A stretch of DNA of 64,000 bases. It comes from Endozoicomonas numazuensis. Its GTDB lineage: Bacteria > Pseudomonadota > Gammaproteobacteria > Pseudomonadales > Endozoicomonadaceae. The DNA is taken from assembly GCF_000722635.1 (NCBI RefSeq), contig NZ_JOKH01000005.1, positions 137,766-201,765 of the forward strand, written 5' to 3'. Made by a program: the position numbers and the translations under genes. The notes beneath the pieces were generated by a model. It was not told the DNA's origin, did not search any database, and saw only the letters and a program-made list of their open reading frames with translations. This document shows positions 44,220-53,800 of the stretch, one piece after another (within the stretch, counting starts at the first letter, position 1; each line of letters opens with the position of its first letter).

Positions 44220-45665
44220 ATGAATAAGCCCGTTGTATTAACAGAGTCCATGACTGGCCGCTCTGTGCCTGATCCATTGCGCCATGCTTTTGAAAAAAAG
44301 ACCAATGCTCACAGCCGGGGAGCGGGTACGCCTTTACCGCCTCATCAGTGGCAGGAGGCCTGGAATCGTTTAATGGCATTACCGGGCAAGGGTAAGCGGG
44401 CTGCTTATTTTCATATTCCGTTCTGCAAAACGAAATGTTCCTATTGCGGATTTTTCCAGAACACAACCAAAGAAGCTCAGGTTGAGCGCTATGTCGATTA
44501 TCTGATTCGTGAAATAGAAATGACGGCTGCGCTACCAAGAGCTCATAGCGCGCCTATTCATGCCGTGTACTTTGGCGGTGGCACTCCTACTGATTTAACG
44601 CCTGAACAGATTCGCCGACTGGGTAAAGTCATCAGGGAAAACCTGCCATTAGCCAACGATTGTGAAATGACCTTTGAGTCTCGTTTCAGTGGCCTGACAG
44701 ACGAAAAAATTGATGCCTGCATTGAGGCTGGGTTTAATCGGTTTTCTCTGGGTGTTCAGACTTTTGATTCGGCTATTCGGCGCAAAATGAGCCGGATCGA
44801 TCCTCAGGAGGTTATTCTTGAGCGTTTGCAAAAGCTGATGTCGACTGACCAGGTAGCAGTCGTGGTGGATCTTATTTTTGGTCTCCCTTATCAAACGACA
44901 AAGAGCTGGTTAAAGGATCTCGAAATACTGGTAGACAGTGGTATCGACGGTGCAGATCTTTATAAGTTAATTCTGATGGGCCACTCTCGTATGGCACAGA
45001 GCATTGAAAAAGGTTCTATGCCTACCCCTGCCGGCACCGAGGAAAAAGCCGATCGTTTTCTGGCAGCGATAGAATTTCTTAATAAAAAACACTTCCGTCG
45101 TTTAAGTGTCAGTCATTGGGGTAAAAGCTCCAGAGAACGTAACCTCTATAATCATCTGTCCAAATCAGGTGCAGAAGTGATTCCTTTCGGTTCTGGAGCG
45201 GGTGGTAATGTTGGGGGTCACAGCATGATGCTGCAGCGTAAACTGGACGACTACTATGCCGACATTGATGCAGGCAAAAAGCCTGTGATGGGTGTAGTTG
45301 CGCCCAATCCTCTCTATAAAGCCTTCAATGCAGCCGGTGCTGCCTTTGATCTGGGTTTCCTGGATCTTAAAGCCATGGATAAAAGCGGCTTTGAGTTCAG
45401 TCGTCTTTGTCGTCCCCTCTTTGAAGCCTGGACCAATAATGGGTTGGTCGAAGTGAATGGTGAATTTCTTGATCTGACTCTGGCGGGCCAGTTCTGGGCG
45501 GTCAATATGAATGAGGGTCTGCAGCAATATCTACAGGCACTCTCTATTGGCTATGGGCATCCCGGAGAGGAATCGGAGTCCGGAGTTCATATGGGTGGGC
45601 ATGCTAAAAGAGCGCCAATTTCAGCAAATAGCCCGCAAGGTTGCCCTCATCATAAGCAGTCTTGA
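44220..45665 (+). CDS. hutW: Radical SAM heme-degrading methyltransferase HutW/ChuW
   Basis: 481 residues. The radical SAM motif is FHIPFCKTKCSYCGFFQN with cysteines at 69, 73 and 76 (CxxxCxxC). A GGGTPTDLTPEQI segment (SAM binding) and a HemN/HemW-like core follow. The C-terminal region matches heme-utilisation ChuW/HutW proteins. It opens the heme ring anaerobically to release iron, using SAM. It precedes hutX and lies in the heme island behind a Fur-box-like site. Confidence 0.93.
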   Translation: MNKPVVLTESMTGRSVPDPLRHAFEKKTNAHSRGAGTPLPPHQWQEAWNRLMALPGKGKRAAYFHIPFCKTKCSYCGFFQNTTKEAQVERYVDYLIREIEMTAALPRAHSAPIHAVYFGGGTPTDLTPEQIRRLGKVIRENLPLANDCEMTFESRFSGLTDEKIDACIEAGFNRFSLGVQTFDSAIRRKMSRIDPQEVILERLQKLMSTDQVAVVVDLIFGLPYQTTKSWLKDLEILVDSGIDGADLYKLILMGHSRMAQSIEKGSMPTPAGTEEKADRFLAAIEFLNKKHFRRLSVSHWGKSSRERNLYNHLSKSGAEVIPFGSGAGGNVGGHSMMLQRKLDDYYADIDAGKKPVMGVVAPNPLYKAFNAAGAAFDLGFLDLKAMDKSGFEFSRLCRPLFEAWTNNGLVEVNGEFLDLTLAGQFWAVNMNEGLQQYLQALSIGYGHPGEESESGVHMGGHAKRAPISANSPQGCPHHKQS

Positions 45666-45711
45666 GTACCAGAGACTGAGCGAAAGAACAGTATTATCAG
45701 GAGTAAATAGA

Positions 45712-46218
45712 ATGACATCCATCAGTGCCCAAGATGCGGTTCGCAATATCATTGCCCAAACCCCCGAAAAATTGCCCGCAGAGATTGCCGCTGAGCTATC
45801 CATCACTGAACTTGAGGCGGTCTGCAATCTGCCAGAAGAAATGGTGACTGTGCTGGATGGCAGCCTTTTTCAAAAACTGACGGAAGAATTCCGTACCTGG
45901 GGTGAACTGTTGACGGTAATTGACGTCGATGGTCATATATTTAAACTGTCCGGGCCTTTCCCGAAAGGCGGCATGAAGTTCGGTTACTACAATATGAGTG
46001 ACAAGAATACGCCTCTGAAAGGGCACCTGAAACTGGATGGCTACAGTAAAATTGCCCTGGTTTCCAAGCCCTTTCATGGCGTAGACACCAAGTCTGTACA
46101 GTTCTTCAGTCACTCGGGTAATACAGTATTCAAACTCTATATTCGTCGTAACAAAGACAAAAGCTTTGTCGCTGAGCAGCTTGAAAAGTTTGAAGCATTG
46201 AAACTGCTTGCTGCCTGA
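45712..46218 (+). CDS. hutX: Heme utilisation carrier protein HutX
   Basis: ATG 45712 with CAGGAG upstream gives 168 residues, the normal HutX length. Recognised segments are EIAAELSITELEAVCNLPEEMV at the start, WGELLTVIDVDGHIFKLSGPFPKG in the middle and FFSHSGNTVFKLYIRRN near the end. HutX binds cytosolic heme and hands it to a degrading enzyme. In Vibrio hutZ follows hutX; no hutZ is present here, so HutW is the only heme-opening enzyme in view. Confidence 0.94.
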   Translation: MTSISAQDAVRNIIAQTPEKLPAEIAAELSITELEAVCNLPEEMVTVLDGSLFQKLTEEFRTWGELLTVIDVDGHIFKLSGPFPKGGMKFGYYNMSDKNTPLKGHLKLDGYSKIALVSKPFHGVDTKSVQFFSHSGNTVFKLYIRRNKDKSFVAEQLEKFEALKLLAA

Positions 46219-46243
46219 TGTTCCTGAACAAACAGAAGCGTTT

Positions 46244-46627
46244 ATGAGAAAACTGACAGAGCCTCTGACCGGTGTATTGCTCTACGAGCATAAGACTATT
46301 ATTGCCATGACTCGCATCTACTGTCGGGATCACCATTCCAGCCGTGAGCGTGAGCAGGCGCTCTGTCAGGAGTGTCGTGAATTTGTTGAGTTTGCCGGAC
46401 TTCGCTTGAGCAAATGCCCTTATGGGCAGGTAAAGCCGGCTTGTCAGAATTGTCCGATCCACTGTTATAAGAAGGATATGAAGGAAAAAGCCCGGATTAT
46501 CATGCGTTACGGTGGGCCCAGAATGTTATTGAGGCATCCGGTCATGGCCATTAGACATTTGTTGCATGCTCGAAGAGCCAATCCTGAGTTGCCGAAAAAA
46601 AAGCGTATCAGGGGAGAAAAGCAGTGA
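46244..46627 (+). CDS. YgbA-family (nitrous oxide-stimulated promoter) protein
   Basis: ATG 46244 gives 127 residues. It matches the YgbA_NO family: TRIYCRDHHSSR, LCQECREFVEFAGLRLSKCPYG, KPACQNCPIHCYKKDMKEKARIIMRYGGPRML. The set of conserved cysteines could bind a metal or an Fe-S cluster. YgbA is NO-induced in E. coli. Here it is embedded in the hut gene run, which suggests co-expression under low iron or anaerobic conditions. It overlaps the next gene by four bases. Confidence 0.88.
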   Translation: MRKLTEPLTGVLLYEHKTIIAMTRIYCRDHHSSREREQALCQECREFVEFAGLRLSKCPYGQVKPACQNCPIHCYKKDMKEKARIIMRYGGPRMLLRHPVMAIRHLLHARRANPELPKKKRIRGEKQ

Positions 46628-47433
46628 GTACCCAATCCAGAATCAGTATTGTTGGCTATGGGCGAGTAGGATTGCCATTGGCTGAAAGGCTGGTAGAGCT
46701 GGGCTACAACGTCAGTGGAACTGTCACCCGTTTGGAAAAGTGTGATGCATTGAATGCCAGAGCTTTAAAAACTTCTGTGTTGAAGTTCACACCTGAACCT
46801 GAAGGCGATCTGGATGCTGCCTTTAATGCCGATATTCTGATCGTAACCGTACCCCCCTCAAGAGAGTCATCGGCTCACTTCACTGCCATTATGCAGCGCA
46901 TCGCAGATGAAGCCGAAGGTCATGGCGTTCAAAAAGTTCTGCTGATTTCTACGACTTCTGTGTATCTCCAGACGGGTGAAGTAGTACGTGAGGAAGATGC
47001 TTCCCATGAGAGTGATGCTTTTCTGGGAATAGCCTGGCTGCCGATTGAGGAGCTGTTTACGGGTAACGCTTCGTTTAGTACAACGGTTGTTAGATTTTCG
47101 GGTCTGATGGGGCGTGGAATTAATCCCGGGTTGTACTTTGCTGGCCGAGAACTTAAAGGGCCTGACAGTTTGGTTAACATGATTCATGTTGACGATTGTG
47201 TGGGTATTATGACGGCCATTATTGAGCAAGGAGCCTGGGGAGAAGTCTTTAATGGCTCTGCAGATCAACATCCTGCCAAACGTGACTTTTATACTCAGGC
47301 CTGTATAAAGTCTGATTTACCAGCTCCTGTCTTTATTAGTGAAGCTTCTCCGTATCGCATTGTGAACAGCGATAAGGTCAAGAGTCAGCTGGGTTATCGC
47401 TTTAAATACCCTGACCCCATGAAAGGTTTCTGA
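46624..47433 (+). CDS. NAD(P)-dependent epimerase/dehydratase-like protein (YeeZ-type SDR)
   Basis: 269 residues from GTG 46624 (GTGA overlap). Extended-SDR Rossmann start: ISIVGYGRVGLPLAERLVELGY. Later segments are LISTTSVYLQTGEVVREED (active-site region), RFSGLMGRGINPGLYFAGRE and MIHVDDCVGIM, as in YeeZ-like proteins. The substrate is unknown. Coupled to the YgbA-like gene and followed immediately by ybaN. Confidence 0.85.
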   Translation: MSTQSRISIVGYGRVGLPLAERLVELGYNVSGTVTRLEKCDALNARALKTSVLKFTPEPEGDLDAAFNADILIVTVPPSRESSAHFTAIMQRIADEAEGHGVQKVLLISTTSVYLQTGEVVREEDASHESDAFLGIAWLPIEELFTGNASFSTTVVRFSGLMGRGINPGLYFAGRELKGPDSLVNMIHVDDCVGIMTAIIEQGAWGEVFNGSADQHPAKRDFYTQACIKSDLPAPVFISEASPYRIVNSDKVKSQLGYRFKYPDPMKGF

Positions 47434-47823
47434 ATGTTTCGAGTGTTGTTGGCATTGGTTGGTCTGCTGTCCCTGGCCGCAGGTGTTCTGGGCATAGTGT
47501 TGCCATTGTTGCCAACAACACCTTTCCTGTTGCTATCTGCTTTTTGTTTCGCCCGCTCCAGTCAGCGACTTCACCACTGGCTCATGAATCATCGTCACTT
47601 CGGTACATTGCTCAGCAACTGGGAAAAGCATCGTGGCATGAAAGCCAGTCACAAGCGTCGCGCTATCCTTTTTACTGTTCTGAGTTTCATGCTCAGTATT
47701 GCCCTTTCTCCTCTATGGGAGGTTCGGGTTTTTCTAATCTTCATGGCCATCTGTGTGCTGACGGGCATGTCCAGAATTGCCGTGATTCCTGATGAGCAGG
47801 AAAGCCGCAGTCTGACTACCTGA
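47434..47823 (+). CDS. YbaN/DUF454 family inner-membrane protein
   Basis: 129 residues with about four hydrophobic segments. Family signature: GVLGIVLPLLPTTPFLLLSAFCFARSSQRLHHWLMNH. DUF454 genes are often found near heme-utilisation clusters, and this one ends the hut run directly after the SDR gene. Role unknown. Its 3' end overlaps the convergent giant gene by eight bases. Confidence 0.9.
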   Translation: MFRVLLALVGLLSLAAGVLGIVLPLLPTTPFLLLSAFCFARSSQRLHHWLMNHRHFGTLLSNWEKHRGMKASHKRRAILFTVLSFMLSIALSPLWEVRVFLIFMAICVLTGMSRIAVIPDEQESRSLTT

Positions 47824-50800
47824 TATTGTCTATTCCCTCCATAGGTGCTCTGCATTTATGACAGGGCACGGGGTCATTGGGATGGGCTCGATTGTGGTTA
47901 TCCAGAAGCTTTTGCAGGCAGCCGTTACACATAGCATGCCCACAAGGCATTAGTCGTACATCACTGATCTTATCCATACAGATAGGACAAATCATGTCAT
48001 GTGCCATTTCAAGAGAGGCTTTGGCAAAAGCCTGACAGAGCTGTTTTGCGTTAATCCTGCCTTTTAATAGCTGATTTGCTGAATCACCAAGATAACTGTG
48101 CATCTCTTTCAAAACAGTTTGCCCGAGTTGCTGCAGTACCGCTGCCGGAATTTCAGGTTGCTGTTTCTTGTAACAGTCTTTTATAAACTCAATCAATTGT
48201 CCTACAGAGTAAGAGAGTGGCTGTGGAAGATAAAAGGGGCGAATGTAGGGGCATCCCGGGTTGAGAGCCTGATGGGCATGCCAGGGATTCACCAGTCCCA
48301 GGTAGGGGGTGATATTCAGCTGGCATTGAGGACATTCAACTTGCCGGTTCTCCTGATTGTAATGGAAACCAGCCAGTGCCAGATCGTTTACGTTGATGCA
48401 CCTGTGGCTGTTGAGCAGTGAAGTTCGCCGTAACTCCAGATCTGCTTCATTAACAGGGTGGTGAAGCATCTGGTTCATAACGGATGAAGTACAAAAATCG
48501 GTTTTGTCGTTTTGGCTGGATTCCGGGCATACAAGACAATGGTTCAGCAAAGGAGCCTTGTGCACCTCGTTACAGCCAGTGCAATACCATTGGTGTCCAT
48601 ACCCCATAACCTGTTGCAGGAGCGACAATGGAGTGAGTACCAACGGGTGGTTTGGGTGGTTGGGTATATAAAGTGCTGAAGAGGCAGTACCGGGACTAAG
48701 CGATAATGTTGGATGAGGATTGGCCGCAATGATAGAACCCAGAGAGTCGTCATGCATAGGTTTCAGGAAGTGTAATAGTGCAGCCGCTATAGGCTCAGGC
48801 AACAAGTGGTGGCTCAGGATAAGAGACATATCCGCTGCTGTCACCTGACTCGGAGCAAGGAAAACCTCGCTACCAGCCAGTACGGATAAACCTAAAGTCA
48901 AAGTATTGAGAGCACTCTTTGCCGGTAACGTTTGGTGATAGAGAATACCTGCCGTTTCAACCCCTTTATCATTTTTAAACCTGACCAGCTGCGAGGCATT
49001 AAAGTCCGGATAAGTGCCTCGTCTGCTCAAACTTTGCAGCAGTGCGCTGAGTTGAATCAGATATCGTGCCCGGTGTGTATCTGGCCAGTGTACTGAATTT
49101 TGTACTACTGCCAGAGGCTTGCTGCGCTTCAGATAGGTTTCAGTTTCCTCTGCATGTTGAGGCCGTTGAGGGGCATTGCAGGTATGCAGGGCTATTTTCC
49201 GTGTTCTAGCTCCCAGTGTATAAGTCGCAGAAGTAGACAGGCTGCATTCTTCACTAATAATATCTCCCTGGCTGTGTTGCCAGACCAGCGTTACTTTAAG
49301 AGCCTGATCAGGGTCTGTTACCTGCACTGCCAGTGAACTGTCAGAGTCATAGGTTGTCAGCAGTGGGTTCTCCAGGTTCAGTTGCTGATGAGCGGTCAGT
49401 TGTCTGATGACTCTCTGAAGCAGGAACTTTTGATTCCAGCTCAGTAAATCATCATCAGCATTATGGTTTAGCTCTGGAACCAGATTGTGTTTGCTCCAGC
49501 TGTGTTGCTCCAGCGTTGTCAGAGTGCCTGAAGTTGAACAGCCCGGCTCCCGGCACTGGTAAAGAATGTTGTTGGCTTTTTCCGCTTCAGACTCTTGATC
49601 GGTATAAGGCAAATGACTCTGCTCAACGTTACTTTCACAGTAGGGGCAATGGGTGCCCGCATTGTCCTGAATGACAATGTTTATACAATCAAGACACAAG
49701 GTGGTTTCACAGCATTCTGTTTTTTTGGGTGACTTTAAAACTCGATTGCAATGCTGACACTGGACTGATTTTTCCTTGGCCTTTCCCTTGTTAATAATGG
49801 CAATGGGGACGATCAGAGGCATATCCGTATCAAGCCAGTGAGGGTTCTCTCTGACGTTTTCCACCATCTGCCGATAGTGCTGAGACATGAGTTGTTGAGG
49901 AGGTTGATAGTGCCACTGATGAATCAGTCGAGCCAAAGCCTGTCGGAACTGGTAGCGAGAAGCAGGCAGGATTTCATGGGTTCTGATCAGGCCTGTGACC
50001 CACTCCATATTTTGTGCAATCTGCATCGACTGGCCATGATGGAGATGATGGCCACTGAATCCCCCCAATAAACCTCGCGCTAACTCAGTGGCAAGAGGAG
50101 CAGGGTCAGGATCTGTCTGTAGGCTGGTATAGAGAACAAATTGCAGATAAGGAATATTTTGATTAATAGTCCCGGTTTCCAGATGAACAGAAACATTGTC
50201 AGGCATCGGTTGGACTTTTTGCAGGTCAGTCACAGCATTTTCTATCTGTTCAATGAGTTCAGGTAAATCATGTGGTAGTTGATCCAGAGAGATACCCCAC
50301 CATGCCTGTATTTCTCCATCATAGGGCACATGGCTAAGCAGTCCGGAATAAGCAGGGTGGCCGGAAATGGTTAAAGTATCGTGGATAAAAGGTTCTGTCG
50401 CAGAGTAAACGTGGTTTCTGAGCCTTTGGTTCAGGGCTTCAATCAAGAGAGCGGGTTCGGCAATGCCATAAAGGTTGCCCAGGCTTCTGTCTATTTTCGG
50501 GTAAACAAGGTTCAACGGTACCCACTCCAATACTTCCACCTTGTGTCGAAGACGCTGATTGATGTGAGTTCTTAGAGTAGAGGTCAGCAGTAATGACGAC
50601 TCAAGTTGTGTGCTACCTATGGGGAAATGCAGTAAGCGGCTAATCAGCCTAAGCCCCGAATGACTAAAGATAACACCTAAAGCCCTGGGGTCCAGAAGGC
50701 GGCCATTTTGCTGGAGGAAAGAGTTCAGGGTCTCCTTTAGACGATCGTTGTCATCTTTTCTACGGGACGCTTTACCAAGGGTTTTCGAGTCCAAACCGAG

Positions 50801-53800
50801 AAAATATCCGGTGATAGCCCAATACTTCGTCAGGTTATGTCGATTTGCCAGATGAACAATACATTCAATGAGCGTTTGGGCTGGGTCTTCGCGTTCTGAA
50901 TCCGGAGCCAGAATTCTACAGGATTCCAGAGAGTGATGTAGAAGGCTGGGTATAGTGGCTGGGTGTCGCTCCTGTATTGCTGAAACCACGGGTAGCCAGT
51001 CAGGCAGGTCTGCCGTCTGCCATTGAGCCTTCTTACGGTCTTCGAGCTCCTGTATGTCCAGAAGCCCCGGGTATTGTTGTAAAAACTGAGCGTATTGGTA
51101 GACGAGCGATTGAGTTTCCATGGTCGTTGATGGTGGGAGTAAAGGCTCTACCAGATTGTGGGTCAGCAGTTTATGAATCAGAGGCATATCGGCTTGTCCA
51201 GCAGCCTGAATCATTAGAGTGCGCGAAATAGCTTTTCCGGAGAACAGGGCTTTCAGTAAATTCTGTAGATTGTTTTGATGCTGCTGATAAGCATGGGCAA
51301 TATGTTCAGGCTGACTGCCTGTTAACCAGGCTAACAACAGCCACTTTTCCGGAATCGTATCTTGTTGAGCCAGCCAGTCCAGATCCTGTTTGGTCATGCT
51401 TCCTTTCAACCAATTATTCTGGTCAAACTTTCCAGAGCACAGTACCAGAAAGTCAGGAATGTGCTGTAGGGCTACAGATGGCGTGACTTGATTGTTTTTA
51501 CGACAGTTCTGGTGAGCATTCAGCCAGTGTATGAGAGTCAGATCTTCCCAGACGTGTCGAGTATGGCCAAATGTGATCTGACAGTGTGGGCAAAACAAAT
51601 ACTGTGTATTACAGCTCATCCCAGCGACAGCCAAGGTGTCAGGATGGCAATGCAAGGGAAAGGTGCAAAGAGCTTCTGGTGTGATTGAAGGTGAACCTTC
51701 TATGAAATGACTGACCGAAGAAAATTCAACCGACTGCAGGTTGTGGTGCAGGTTCTCAAGTATTCTGGTTAAAAACGGCAGTAATTGTTGGGTTGTTAGC
51801 GAAGGAGATAGGGTTGTTGAAGGTAACCAGTGCGCCATATTCATCAGTTCCAGAATGGGTCTGAGGTAATAAGGCAGTAATTTCAGACAATTTTTCTCCA
51901 GAAAGCTGATGCTGTGAGCCATTTGGGGGTATTTGCTTTCTGGGAGTGGTTGGCCTGTCATCACTTCCAGAACTAATTGAGAAAAAGCTCCGGGGCTGAA
52001 GTCTTGAGCCATTCCTGGTTCAAGCAGAATACCGGGTGCCGTTAATTCCGGATCATAAGCAATCAGGTGTTGTAGGTGGAGTGGTCGTTGAAACGAAGGG
52101 TTATCCTGAATCAGCTTGATCAATTCCAGCAAATATCCAACACGATTCTTCAAGGGCCAGACCTTAAAGTCATTGAGTAGTGTTGTCAGAGTCTTCCAGC
52201 CAGCTTTTACGTTAAAAAAAGCGACAGTCGATGGATAATTACCATCATGCTGTGAACTGTGGGCGTAATAAGCGCCGGGCTCACCTCCTTGTGAAGAAAC
52301 GACAGATATGCTCATATCCTGCATAAGAGGGCCTGACCTTTGCAGCAAGGGAATAGGGGCGTTGGGCAGTAGCGAGTGGAATAGATTCTGCTCATTTGAG
52401 TGCACCATAAAATATTGAGGAAGAGCACCGGGAAGTAACGTTCTCAGGTGGTCAGGGTGGGTGAATCTCAAGATGAGGAAGTGTTCAGTACTTAGCTGGT
52501 CCAGCATGGACTGGGCGGGCAACTGTGTTACAGATGATGGGTAGAGCCATTGGTGTATCAGCTTTCTGTAAGTTCGATGAGGGTACACAGCCTCTGCATA
52601 CCACTCATTCTCTTGATGCTCATACTCTGAAAAGGCTCTTGATAGCCCCGCGAATTTATGAGCGTATTGGCTTTCTTTTGTGGTCTCTAACTGGAAAAAC
52701 ATGGAAATAAAAGTGGACAGGTAGGTGCTTGGAGTGTCTCTATCAAGCTGCTTGTTGGCCTCTAGTGCAGAGCTGAAAAGCAGTGACGCTTCGGCAGAAG
52801 AAATCGGTGATTGCAACAGCCATTCCAGTAACAGTTGTTTCAGGTTACTGCGGATATCCAGAGTATGTGGTGAGGACTGTGGGACAGAATAAATGACCAG
52901 TTGGCTGGCTTCAGTGTCTGATTCCAGCCACATGCCCTGAAGAATAACATTGGCTTGTTGGCCCTCGGCAATTCTTTGCAAAGTATGAAGGGCGTTGGCC
53001 ACTACGCTGAAGAATATCATGGCTTCACTGAGTAAACGACGCTGACGTTCTGAAGGGATCAAGGTACCCATGTATCGGCTGCCCAGAGGTAATCTACTTG
53101 AATAAGCCGGATCCACTTCCTCACTAACAGACGGTGGGTAGTACAGAAATCGGTTAAAAAGGTTGGCTGATCGCTCCGGGTTTGCAAAAAACGCGTCGTT
53201 TAGAACAGATCGCCAGGTGTCCGGAAAGTGTCCAGCCACTAATTGATCGATATAGGTATTCAAAACGTTTTGCAATAAAAGTACTTTTGCGATGCCTATT
53301 TGATAGTGATTAAAAGGACCTGATAGCATCAGCTCTGCTGGCGTTCGATAAGTTATGTTTGCGAATAAGGATCTTATTGGAAGTCTTCTGGCTTTGTCCG
53401 AAGGGGGGAAACGGATCAGCATTTCTGAAACAGAAACATCGCGAGGGTAGTCGGGTAATTGCAGGATACTGGCAACGATTCCCATACCGCTTTCCCGCAG
53501 AACCAGAGAAAGTTCCAGTGGATCTATAAAGCCATCTCTGAGTTGGAGGGCTTCTTTAAATACAGCATGAATGACGGAGTGCCATTCCCCCTGTATTTTA
53601 CGGACGCCTGTCTCAAAGGACTTGAATAACTCCAGAACGTTTGCTGAAAGACCCAGATTATAAGCTAGCAGAGGCCAGTATTCGTACAGGTCGTGCAGAC
53701 CAATTAGGTGAATGACGGCATCAATCAATTGCCGGGAAGGTGATGCATTGTCATCCAGTTCCATCTCTAGATAATCGGTGACGATCTTCAGGTGTGGATC